A DNA stretch of 64,000 nucleotides from Clostridium formicaceticum. GTDB lineage: Bacteria; Bacillota; Clostridia; Peptostreptococcales; Natronincolaceae. Below, in pieces: positions 9,031-16,909 of the stretch (the stretch's first letter is position 1; each line of letters opens with the position of its first letter). The notes under the pieces are model-generated. The model was not told the origin of the DNA. It did no database searches and saw only the letters and a list, made by a program, of their open reading frames with translations. Made by a program: the position numbers and the translations under genes. The stretch covers positions 1,736,001-1,800,000 of the forward strand of contig NZ_CP017603.1 of NCBI RefSeq assembly GCF_001854185.1, written 5' to 3'.

Positions 9031-10074
9031 ATGGTGTATAAGTTTGCTAATTTTGTTGATATTTCTAAAATCCAGGAACTGACAAATCTTTTTTACAAAG
9101 CGACGGGGATTCTTACAGGGATCCTTGATCTAGAAGGAAATATTTTAACCGCTTCAGGCTGGAATGAGATCTGCACAAAGTTCCATCGGACCCATTCGAA
9201 GGCAAGAGATAGGTGTATTGAGAGTGACACCTATATTAGTAAAATATTAGCTGATAATAAAAATTATAAAATTTATCAATGCCAAAATGGTCTAATTGAT
9301 GCGGTAGCTCCTGTCATTGTTCAGGGGAAACATATTGCAAACGTATTCACTGGTCAACTGCTATTAGATAAGCCTGACCTGGACTTTTTCATCAAACAAG
9401 CTAGAGAACTTGGATTTGATGAATCTGAATATGTAAGGGCCTTGCTAAAAATTCCAATCGTTGAGGAAGAAAGACTGAAACATATTATGGGTTACCTTTG
9501 TGGTTTTGCAGAAATACTAGGGGAAATGGGGATGAAAGAACTAAAGTTTCTGGAATCACAAGCAGAAATCCAGGCGGCAAATGCAGACTTAGAGACTTCT
9601 CAAAAAATATTAATAGCTGCCTTAGAAGAGCTAAGGGATCAATATGATAAATTACAGGAAAAGGAAAATTTAGCAAGAGAAAGTGAAAAGCGTTGGAAAT
9701 ATGCCATTGAAGGAACTGGTTTGATTGTTTGGGATTGGAATATAAATCATAGTGAAGTTTACTTTTCCAAAGCATATAAAAGTCTACTTGGATTTGAAGC
9801 AAATGAGTTTATTGGGGATACCAAAGAATATATAAGTAGAATTCATCCAGAGGATCGTAAAGATGTCCTGAGAGAAATGAGAAAATATTTAGATGGGGAT
9901 ATCCTGTTTTATCACAGTGAGTATCGTATAAAAGATAAAGAAGGAAATTATAAATGGATTATCTCAAAGGGACGGGTTATGGAAAGAGATCAAGAAAATA
10001 AACCTACAAGAATGGTGGGCACCCTTACAGATGTTACAACGCGTTTTCAAAAAACTCAGAAGATAACTAAATAA
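9031..10074 (+). CDS. PocR-domain/PAS sensor protein without an output domain
   Basis: A 347-aa protein. Residues about 8-170 form a PocR sensory domain with the recurring CxxxDxxxxx and YQCQNGLIDAVAPVIV segments. A coiled coil follows (about 172-225), then a PAS_3-type PAS domain (about 228-340) ending EGNYKWIISKGRVM...TDVT. In most relatives this pair precedes a histidine kinase, GGDEF or HTH output, but here the protein stops about ten residues after the PAS fold. A strong AGGGAGG site precedes the ATG. Ligand unknown; PocR domains are thought to bind small organics such as 1,2-propanediol. It is monocistronic, with a terminator just downstream. Confidence 0.8.
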   Translation: MVYKFANFVDISKIQELTNLFYKATGILTGILDLEGNILTASGWNEICTKFHRTHSKARDRCIESDTYISKILADNKNYKIYQCQNGLIDAVAPVIVQGKHIANVFTGQLLLDKPDLDFFIKQARELGFDESEYVRALLKIPIVEEERLKHIMGYLCGFAEILGEMGMKELKFLESQAEIQAANADLETSQKILIAALEELRDQYDKLQEKENLARESEKRWKYAIEGTGLIVWDWNINHSEVYFSKAYKSLLGFEANEFIGDTKEYISRIHPEDRKDVLREMRKYLDGDILFYHSEYRIKDKEGNYKWIISKGRVMERDQENKPTRMVGTLTDVTTRFQKTQKITK

Positions 10075-10123
10075 GATTTTGTTTTAAGTTGATATGATCA
10101 TAAGGAGAGTTTTGTCAAAGAGG

Positions 10124-10170
10124 AAGTCCCATGTAGTACTATAGCGTATACTACATGGGGCTTTCATTTT
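10124..10170 (+). terminator. terminator after the PocR-PAS gene
   Basis: CCCATGTAGTA (10128-10138) pairs with TACTACATGGG (10149-10159). The stem extends by AAG/CTT with a G-U pair and is followed by TTTCATTTT. Confidence 0.8.
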
Positions 10171-10216
10171 GAAAGCATATTAAAATTTCAAAACTAAAAT
10201 AATTTTAAAATAAGTC

Positions 10217-10243
10217 TTTATTATTTAGACAATAAATAATAAA
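10217..10243 (+). repeat. AT-only inverted repeat
   Basis: A perfect 11-bp inverted repeat, TTTATTATTTA and TAAATAATAAA, around GACAA. It lies 25 bases before the tnpB-type hairpin RNA remnant. It could be part of an old element boundary; nothing further supports this. Confidence 0.4.
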
Positions 10244-10268
10244 CTGAATATTACAAAGTGAAATAAAG

Positions 10269-10370
10269 TGAACTCGTCCAGCTAAAGCTGAACATCGGGG
10301 AATCCGGTGGAGAGTCTACTCTGCTTGATTGAGAATCCCACCTACGCTAACGCTTAGAGGTGGGGTCTTA
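10269..10370 (+). ncRNA. orphan IS200/IS605 tnpB-associated RNA (omega/reRNA-like) 3' end remnant
   Basis: The stretch GTGAACTCGTCC...GAATCCGG...GAGAATCCCACCT...AGGTGGGG has the order and wording usually found just after tnpB stop codons in clostridial IS200/IS605 elements. It ends in a hairpin, CCCACCT (10337-10343) with AGGTGGG (10358-10364), plus an inner CTAA/TTAG pair. No tnpA or tnpB frame is present nearby. I read it as a leftover transposon end or a solitary guide-RNA scaffold. Recognition is from memory of the motif, not a search. Confidence 0.55.
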
Positions 10371-10417
10371 TACCCTAAAAGCAAAATCATGATAAAAGGA
10401 AGGGTGAGTAGGATAGA

Positions 10418-12283
10418 ATGAAAAGTAAAATAGCGATCATAGCGCCTTTTAAAGAATTAGCCAACAATGCTATGGAGGTTTGTAAGGAGTGGAATGATGA
10501 TATACATGTTTCGATAGGTAATTCTTTAGAAATAGTAGGACTAGCTAAACAACTAAATAAAAATGGTATTGACATTATTGTCAGCAGAGATGCTACTTTA
10601 ACCGCCATAAAATCCGCTATGAATATACCTGTTGTAGAGATTCCTATTTCAAGCTGGGATATAATTACGGCTCTAAATGAAGCTAAGAAATATAGTAAAA
10701 ATATTGGCATTGTTGATCTGGAACATATCTCCTATCAGGCTAAAAAGTTAGAAGGATTGCTGGATGTTCGCATAAGTCAAATTCAATTGCCTTTAGATAG
10801 AAGTTTAATTACAACTGAGCTTGAGGGCGTTGATGTTTTGCTTGGACAATATAGTGTCAGTGAAGTTGCAAAAAAATATGGCTTAAAGTCAATGATTATT
10901 AATTCAAGTACAGAATCCATTAGACAAGCCATAAAACAAGCCTATGAAATAGCTTCTTTAAAGAAAAAAGAATGGGCAAGTTATGAAAAAATTAAAGCTG
11001 TTTTAGAACATACTTATGAGGGAGTCGTTGCAGTTGATCAAAGGGGTTATATCAATTTTATTAATAAAAAAGCTCAGGAAGTACTGAAATTAGATAACGC
11101 AGTGATGGACAAGCATTATTCAGAGGTAATGCCTTTTATTAATTTTAATGAGGCACTGAAGTATAAACAAAAAAGTGTAAATGAAATATACCAGATAAAG
11201 GAGAATAGGATTATTTTCAATGTTATGCCCATCAATATTGAAAAAAATGTTGTGGGAGCTGTCTGTACATTACGGAAACAAAATCATCTTGACACAAACA
11301 AAGTTTCTGTTAAGAGAAACAATAATGGTTTTGTAGCCAACTGTACATTTTCAAATATTATTACGAAAAGTGATGTTTTAAATAAAACCATTGAAAAGTG
11401 CAAAAAATTTGCGACGGTGGATTCGAATATATTGATTATAGGTGAAACAGGAACTGGCAAAGAACTTTTTGCCCAGAGTTTGCATAATTTCAGCAGCAGA
11501 AGAGAGGCTGCCTTTGTAAGTATCAACTGTGCGGCATTGACAGAGACATTATTGGAGAGTGAACTGTTTGGTTATGAAGATGGGGCATTCACTGGAGCTA
11601 AAAAAGGTGGAAGGACTGGACTATTTGAGTTGGCTAATGAGGGAACGCTTTTTTTAGATGAGATCGGCGATATATCTATGAATATACAATCGAGATTGCT
11701 AAGGGTCTTGCAGGAAAAAGAAATTATGAGGGTAGGGGGAGATAAAATTATCAACGTAGATGTAAGGGTAATCACTGCCACAAATAAGGAGATAAGTGAA
11801 TTGGTAAAAGAGGGGAAGTTTAGACAAGATTTATATCACAGGCTGAATGTCTTGAAAGTAAATCTTCCTCCCTTAAGGGAACGGAAGGAGGATATACTTC
11901 TACTGATTAACTGGTTTACAGATTTGTTCACGGAAAAGTTTCATTACAAAAGACCCGTATTTACAAAAGAAGCTATTGATTATTTACAGAAATACGCATG
12001 GCCTGGAAATGTAAGAGAGTTACAAAATATGGTGGAAAGACTGGTGGTTTTAAGAAATGGAAGTACTGTAGATTTACATGATGTAGTGTCTCTTACTGAC
12101 TATAATTTGCAGGAAAACCCTGCTAATAAAATAACATTAAACATTGAGCAGCCTTTGTGTGAAATAGAAAAACAAGTTATTTTAGAAGTGTTGAAGATTT
12201 GCAAAAATAAAGAAGAAGCTGCTGAAAAATTAGGAATTAGCACAACGACCATATGGAGAAAATTAAAAAATATTTCAAAATGA
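10418..12283 (+). CDS. PrpR_N-type sigma-54-dependent regulator
   Basis: A 621-aa enhancer-binding protein. Residues about 1-185 form a PrpR_N (propionate-regulator-like) ligand domain, about 195-300 a PAS domain, and about 315-555 the sigma-54 AAA+ domain with GETGTGKE near residue 342 and GAFTGA near 389. A Fis-type HTH ends the protein (EAAEKLGISTTTIWRKLKN). It lies directly before a second sigma-54 promoter, so it very likely activates the acid-sugar operon that follows. PrpR_N domains bind organic acids such as 2-methylcitrate; the ligand here is unknown. Confidence 0.88.
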   Translation: MKSKIAIIAPFKELANNAMEVCKEWNDDIHVSIGNSLEIVGLAKQLNKNGIDIIVSRDATLTAIKSAMNIPVVEIPISSWDIITALNEAKKYSKNIGIVDLEHISYQAKKLEGLLDVRISQIQLPLDRSLITTELEGVDVLLGQYSVSEVAKKYGLKSMIINSSTESIRQAIKQAYEIASLKKKEWASYEKIKAVLEHTYEGVVAVDQRGYINFINKKAQEVLKLDNAVMDKHYSEVMPFINFNEALKYKQKSVNEIYQIKENRIIFNVMPINIEKNVVGAVCTLRKQNHLDTNKVSVKRNNNGFVANCTFSNIITKSDVLNKTIEKCKKFATVDSNILIIGETGTGKELFAQSLHNFSSRREAAFVSINCAALTETLLESELFGYEDGAFTGAKKGGRTGLFELANEGTLFLDEIGDISMNIQSRLLRVLQEKEIMRVGGDKIINVDVRVITATNKEISELVKEGKFRQDLYHRLNVLKVNLPPLRERKEDILLLINWFTDLFTEKFHYKRPVFTKEAIDYLQKYAWPGNVRELQNMVERLVVLRNGSTVDLHDVVSLTDYNLQENPANKITLNIEQPLCEIEKQVILEVLKICKNKEEAAEKLGISTTTIWRKLKNISK

Positions 12284-12375
12284 AATGATTGTTTCGATTT
12301 GAAATATTTAAAAAAATATGTAAATTCAAAGGGTAACAACAAGGTGTTTGAAAAATGATTATTCCAAAATGAAAT
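12272..12375 (+). promoter_or_regulatory. three candidate activator sites (TTTC-N5-GAAA)
   Basis: Related inverted repeats lie at 12272-12286 (ATTTCAAAATGAAAT, overlapping the regulator's stop codon), 12292-12304 (TTTCGATTTGAAA) and 12361-12375 (ATTCCAAAATGAAAT, one mismatch). They lie 65-170 bp before the sigma-54 promoter at 12440. The likely binder is the PrpR_N regulator just upstream; this is inference. Confidence 0.55.
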
Positions 12376-12439
12376 GATAATTGAAAAATATTTATTAAGA
12401 AAATCTGTGTGGTATTACAAAATAGCAGAAAAGTAATGT

Positions 12440-12455
12440 TGGCATGAAAGTTGCT
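12440..12455 (+). promoter_or_regulatory. sigma-54 promoter of the acid-sugar operon
   Basis: TGGCAT-N5-TTGCT with GG at 12441-12442 and GC at 12453-12454, exact GG-N10-GC spacing. It is identical in both boxes to the aco operon promoter. It lies about 43 bases before the kinase start codon. Confidence 0.9.
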
Positions 12456-12497
12456 ATGTATATCTAGTAAGCAGCAAAAAAGTTTAGGAGTGATAAT

Positions 12498-13778
12498 TTG
12501 AAAAGGTTAGGCATAATTTCTGATAATATCATTGGGGCAAATGATACAGGGGTAAAGTTTAGCAAATTTGGATTACCTACCTTTGTAAGCCTAGATGTTG
12601 ATAATTTAGATGCAATTGAAGATACAATAAAAGTTATTTCTGTCAATACAAACACTAGACACGCTAATCCACAGGAGGCATATAAATGTGTAAGTGAAGT
12701 AACCGACAGATTAAAGAAGGTGGGGATAGATTATTTTTATAAGAAAATTGACTCTACCCTCAGAGGAAATCCAGGCATTGAAATTCAGGGGATTTTGGAT
12801 ACGTTAAAATTAGATATGTGTGTAATTGTACCTTCTTTTCCTGATCATAGAAGAATCGTAGAAAATGGATATTTATTAGTTAAAAGCTCTAAAGAGGATA
12901 ATGCTGATTATCCAGTCTGCCATATTCCAACGCTTCTTGAAAGTGAAATAGAAACACAAGTGGGACTAATAAACTTAAGTGATGTCCGTACTGGCGCAAA
13001 GCATTTAGAAAAGAAATTGTTTGAGCTTAAAACGTCAGGAATAAAGTTTATCGTGGTGGATGCTGTATCTGAGGGTGATTTAGCTGTAATCGCAAACGCC
13101 ATCAAAGTCTACAGCAATCATTGTCTTATTGCGGGTTCAGCAGGGTTAACAGCCCATTTACCATTTGTTTTGGACTTTAATGATAACGATTCGAAAATTT
13201 TAATTAAAGAGCAGCCTTCGATACTAGTGATTGCAGCTACCTTTAATCAAACAACAGCTGATCAAATAGCAGAACTAAAAAAGATGAAGGATATTAGAGT
13301 AATTGAACTGGCTACTGAGTTATTGAATAAAAATAAAGAAGAAGTTTTTGAAAAATTATTATCTGAAGCAGAAGAAGCTCTAAGGAATAACTTAATAACA
13401 GTTATCGCTACGGATACACTGTTAAAAAATCGAGAGGAATTGGAGGGCTATAAAATATCTGAAAACGTTAGCTTATATGGTACTTTTTTAGCCGAAGGTT
13501 TAGGAAATACAGCGAAAGCATTGGCACTAAGAGGTTTGGTGACAGATATTGTTGTAACCGGTGGGGGAACAACATCCTATGTGGTAAAACAAATGGGTGC
13601 CGATGGTATTATTTTAGAACAAGAGTTATTATCTGGTATACCTTTAGGAAAATTAAAGGGTGGCAAATGTGAGGGGATACGTATTATCACCAAAGCAGGA
13701 GGATTTGGAACAAAAGATGCATTGGCTAAGGTGGTTGCATTTCTTAAAAATACAAATCTTTATGCTATCGTTGATTAA
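12498..13778 (+). CDS. four-carbon acid sugar kinase family protein (DUF1537)
   Basis: A 426-aa DUF1537 kinase, the family that phosphorylates D-threonate, D-erythronate and related acid sugars (OtnK/DtnK). The N-terminal domain shows GANDTG near residue 14, the KKIDSTLRGN substrate motif, and PSFPDHRR. The C-terminal nucleotide-binding domain has VVTGGGTTSYVV and ends GGFG. It starts at TTG 12498, with TAGGAGTGAT six bases upstream. First gene of a sigma-54-controlled operon with a permease, LarA-like protein, IlvD and PanB. No PdxA2-type dehydrogenase, the usual D-threonate partner, is present, so the substrate probably differs. Confidence 0.85.
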   Translation: MKRLGIISDNIIGANDTGVKFSKFGLPTFVSLDVDNLDAIEDTIKVISVNTNTRHANPQEAYKCVSEVTDRLKKVGIDYFYKKIDSTLRGNPGIEIQGILDTLKLDMCVIVPSFPDHRRIVENGYLLVKSSKEDNADYPVCHIPTLLESEIETQVGLINLSDVRTGAKHLEKKLFELKTSGIKFIVVDAVSEGDLAVIANAIKVYSNHCLIAGSAGLTAHLPFVLDFNDNDSKILIKEQPSILVIAATFNQTTADQIAELKKMKDIRVIELATELLNKNKEEVFEKLLSEAEEALRNNLITVIATDTLLKNREELEGYKISENVSLYGTFLAEGLGNTAKALALRGLVTDIVVTGGGTTSYVVKQMGADGIILEQELLSGIPLGKLKGGKCEGIRIITKAGGFGTKDALAKVVAFLKNTNLYAIVD

Positions 13779-13932
13779 ATTAGCAAAAAGTATAGGAGGT
13801 CATATTGAAAAATTCTCAATGCTATAGATAGAGATAAAGTCATGAGGAGTAAAGAGAAGAGAGGTTATTGGCTTAGCTATACATGATGTAGCTAAGTTTA
13901 ATAAATAAAAATTATAAGGGGGTTAATTTTTT
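13779..13932 (+). other. untranslated spacer with SD-like site and hairpin
   Basis: AGGAGGT at about 13794-13800 stands before a TTG that would encode only about nine residues, so it is probably not a gene. A hairpin CTTAGCTA/TAGCTAAG lies at 13872-13896 without a T-tract. Neither end shows a promoter, so read-through from the kinase gene is likely. Confidence 0.4.
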
Positions 13933-15360
13933 ATGGAAGTAGTAGTATCGGGAAGTCAAATGATTATTGGGTTGGTGGTGGGAATTATTTGTCTGATATT
14001 CATGGTAATGAAGACAAAAGTTCACGCATTTTTAGCCCTGATTATTGCCGCCTGCATCACAGGACTTATTGGAGGAATGCCACCAAATAGCGTGGTTAGC
14101 TCTATTACCGGCGGATTTGGAGGCACACTTGGAAGTATTGGGATTATTATAGGTTTTGGCGTAATGATGGGGCAGCTTTTTGAGGTTTCTGGCGCTGCTG
14201 AAAAGATGGCAAAAACCTTTATAAAGAGTCTTGGAAAGGACCGTGAAGAACTAGCGTTAGCACTAACTGGTTTTATTGTTTCAATACCAATTTTTTGTGA
14301 TTCAGGTTTTGTGATTTTATCACCACTTGTAAAGGCGATTTCTAAGAAAACAAAAAAATCAGCCATCTCACTAGGTGTTGCCTTAGCTGTGGGCTTAGTT
14401 ATTACCCACACGGTTGTACCACCTACACCGGGTCCCGTTGGTGTGGCTGGATTATTTGGGGTAAGCGTTGGAAGTCTATTGCTGTGGGGGATTGTTTTAG
14501 CTATTCCCATGACAATGGCAGGGATGCTTTATGGTCAGTGGATTGGCAAGAAAATCTATCAGCTTCCTAGCGAGGATGGGGAAGAATGGGTTCGTGTATC
14601 ACAGGAAGAAATAGCTGCAAGTGCCTCAATGGGCAATAGTGCAGCAGGGGCAGTTTTGGGTGGAAATGGTGTTGATATGGAGGATACAGATGATAAAAAC
14701 TTACCTTCTGCTTTTATGTCCTTTGCACCTATTTTATTACCTGTATTATTAATATTATTCAATACCGTTGGAAACACATTAAAACTTGAAGGAACCTTGA
14801 TGACCCTCATTGGATTTTTAGGGCAGCCTGTTATAGCTGTAGGAATTGGTTTGCTGGTAGCTATTTATGGATTGACCAGCAGTGATTCAAGAAGAGAAAC
14901 CTTAGAGAAAATGGAGGATGGTATCAAGTCCGCAGGAATCATTATTTTGGTAACTGGTGGTGGAGGAGCATTGGGAGCGGTTTTGAGAGATAGTGGTGCT
15001 GGAAACCATATTGCACAGCTTATTGCAGCATCTGCTATACCTGCTATTTTACTTCCTTTTGTAGTTTCGACACTGGTTCGATTTATCCAGGGCAGTGGGA
15101 CTGTAGCTATGATTACAGCCGCTTCTATAACAGCACCAATGATCACAACATTAGATGTTAATCCTGTATTTGCAGCATTGGCAGCTTGTGTAGGGGCAGT
15201 ATTCTTCGGCTATTTTAATGACAGCTATTTCTGGGTGGTAAATCGTATGCTGGGAATCAAAGAGGCAAAAGAACAAATTAGAGTATGGTCAATTACAACA
15301 ACAATTTCATGGGCAGTAGGAATTATCACATTGTTAATTTTAAATGCTATTTGGGGATAA
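13933..15360 (+). CDS. GntP-family organic acid/gluconate permease
   Basis: A 475-aa inner-membrane symporter with about 12 hydrophobic segments and the GntP landmarks: FGVMMGQLFEVSGAAEKMA near residue 76, PIFCDSGFVIL near 118, HTVVPPTPGPVGVA near 157, and the C-terminal FGYFNDSYFWVVNR. GntP carriers import gluconate and other sugar or hydroxy acids with protons. Its place between a DUF1537 kinase and a LarA-like/IlvD pair suggests it imports the substrate of this operon. ATG 13933 is preceded by AAGGGGG. Confidence 0.9.
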   Translation: MEVVVSGSQMIIGLVVGIICLIFMVMKTKVHAFLALIIAACITGLIGGMPPNSVVSSITGGFGGTLGSIGIIIGFGVMMGQLFEVSGAAEKMAKTFIKSLGKDREELALALTGFIVSIPIFCDSGFVILSPLVKAISKKTKKSAISLGVALAVGLVITHTVVPPTPGPVGVAGLFGVSVGSLLLWGIVLAIPMTMAGMLYGQWIGKKIYQLPSEDGEEWVRVSQEEIAASASMGNSAAGAVLGGNGVDMEDTDDKNLPSAFMSFAPILLPVLLILFNTVGNTLKLEGTLMTLIGFLGQPVIAVGIGLLVAIYGLTSSDSRRETLEKMEDGIKSAGIIILVTGGGGALGAVLRDSGAGNHIAQLIAASAIPAILLPFVVSTLVRFIQGSGTVAMITAASITAPMITTLDVNPVFAALAACVGAVFFGYFNDSYFWVVNRMLGIKEAKEQIRVWSITTTISWAVGIITLLILNAIWG

Positions 15361-15447
15361 GAGAAGCACATATCATAAATGAAGCACTTACTTAAATGTA
15401 GTTTAGCGCAATAATCTAAGTTAATAAAATAAAAAGCGTTTAAATGC

Positions 15448-15552
15448 TATGGATATACGTCTTTATATTTGAATTTTGATATACAGCTATGGTTTTCACC
15501 CCTGTAAAACATTTCTTAGTATATTAAAATTCATAGACGTATATCTATATTC
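15448..15552 (+). repeat. long imperfect inverted repeat
   Basis: The left arm (15448-15483, containing GGATATACGTCT and TGAATTTTGATATA) pairs with the right arm (15519-15552, containing TATATTAAAATTCA and AGACGTATATC). The arms are about 30 bp with a small bulge on the left and enclose about 36 bases. It lies between gntP and the LarA-like gene. It may be an RNA processing/stability hairpin or a miniature mobile-element remnant. Confidence 0.6.
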
Positions 15553-15579
15553 CAAAATAAATAGAGTAAGGTGATTGAT

Positions 15580-16851
15580 TTGAGTCGAGATTTAATAACG
15601 AACTTAATACCTAGGATGTACAGAATAAAACAAACAATTAATAATCCGACAGTTAAAAATGTAGAAGAAGAAATCGAGAAACAAATGAAAAAAATTCTAC
15701 CCTTGATAAAATCTGGGAACAAAATAGGCATAGCCGCCGGCAGTAGAGGTATTTATAATTATAAAAACATGATTAAGAAAGTTGTAGAAATCGTTAAAGC
15801 TGTCGGGGCAAAGCCTTATATTATACCTGCTATGGGTAGTCATGGAGGAGCTACTGCCGAAGGGCAAATCAAAATATTAGAGAACTATGGTATTAGCGAG
15901 GAAAAAATTGGGGCACCGATTAAGGCTACTATGGAAACCGTTAATTTAGGCATAACGCCAGAAGGTGCTACGGTATACTTCGATAAATATGCTGCCTCTT
16001 TGGATGGTGTCATTCTGATAAATCGTGTGAAATCTCATACAGACTTCCGTAGTAATGTTGAGAGTGGCATTCTTAAGCAAATTGCTGTGGGTTTAGGAAA
16101 ACAAAAAGGAGCTTCAGAGATTCATCGATATGGTATCTATGGACTTCAAAAGTTAATTTCTTCGGCGGCTAAAATAAGCATAGACAAAGCACCTATCTTA
16201 GGTGGCATTGCAATATTGGAGAATGCCGAGGGTACAACAGCTAAGATAGCGGTGATGCCTAAAGATAAGATATTAGAACAAGAACCTAAATTGTTGAAGG
16301 AAGCAAAAACCTTGCTACCATTACTACCCTGCTTTCCCTTGGATGTCTTGGTGATTCAGGAAATGGGGAAAAACATAAGTGGTGTAGGGATGGACCCAAA
16401 TATTACAGGAAGATATTTAATCCGCGGTGAAAGTGATGATCAAAGTAAAGCGATTTACAGAATTGTATGTCTTGATCTAACAGAGGAAAGTCATCATAAT
16501 GCTACTGGGGTGGGTATCGCAGATGTGATATCAGACCGCTTGTTGAAAAAAATTGATTTTGAAGCTACTTATACAAATGTAGTTACATCTGGATTTCTTG
16601 AAAGGGGATTTTTGCCAGTTGTGGGGAAAAATGATACTTCTGCCATCAATATTGCTTTGTCTTGCTGCAATAAATATATCAGTAAAGAAAATGCCCGAAT
16701 GGCATTGATAAAAAACACGCTAGAGATCAATGAATTACTGATTTCACAAAGAATTTTTAATGAGATTAAATCATTAGATGCTATAGAAGTGATAGGGGAG
16801 GAAACATTGAATTTTGATCATGAAGGAAATTTAAATTTTCCTTTTAAATAA
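15580..16851 (+). CDS. lactate racemase (LarA) N-domain-like protein, DUF2088
   Basis: A protein of about 423 aa resembling the nickel-pincer lactate racemase family. Visible motifs are AAGSRGI, PAMGSHGGATAEGQ and NRVKSHTDFRSNVESGILKQ. In LarA, histidines of related loops act on 2-hydroxy acids, and racemisation or epimerisation of the operon's substrate would fit. The lar cofactor-synthesis genes (larB, larC, larE) are not in this window. I chose TTG 15580 because AAGGTGAT at 15568-15575 is well placed for it; GTG 15571 would add three residues but overlaps that site. The family call is moderate; the exact substrate is unknown. Confidence 0.65.
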   Translation: MSRDLITNLIPRMYRIKQTINNPTVKNVEEEIEKQMKKILPLIKSGNKIGIAAGSRGIYNYKNMIKKVVEIVKAVGAKPYIIPAMGSHGGATAEGQIKILENYGISEEKIGAPIKATMETVNLGITPEGATVYFDKYAASLDGVILINRVKSHTDFRSNVESGILKQIAVGLGKQKGASEIHRYGIYGLQKLISSAAKISIDKAPILGGIAILENAEGTTAKIAVMPKDKILEQEPKLLKEAKTLLPLLPCFPLDVLVIQEMGKNISGVGMDPNITGRYLIRGESDDQSKAIYRIVCLDLTEESHHNATGVGIADVISDRLLKKIDFEATYTNVVTSGFLERGFLPVVGKNDTSAINIALSCCNKYISKENARMALIKNTLEINELLISQRIFNEIKSLDAIEVIGEETLNFDHEGNLNFPFK

Positions 16852-16909
16852 ATACACGAAAAAATACAAATAGAAAATTTAAATTAAAAATTTTAAAGGG
16901 GTGACATCA

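Noticed and set aside
13794-13832. AGGAGGT followed by a TTG-started mini-ORF of about nine codons
   Set aside because: Too short to support; no regulatory peptide logic (no residue run or terminator pairing) is visible.
14022-14510. 162-codon open frame antisense to gntP
   Set aside because: It mirrors the hydrophobic coding pattern of the GntP gene, has no ribosome site, and its translation shows no known motif.
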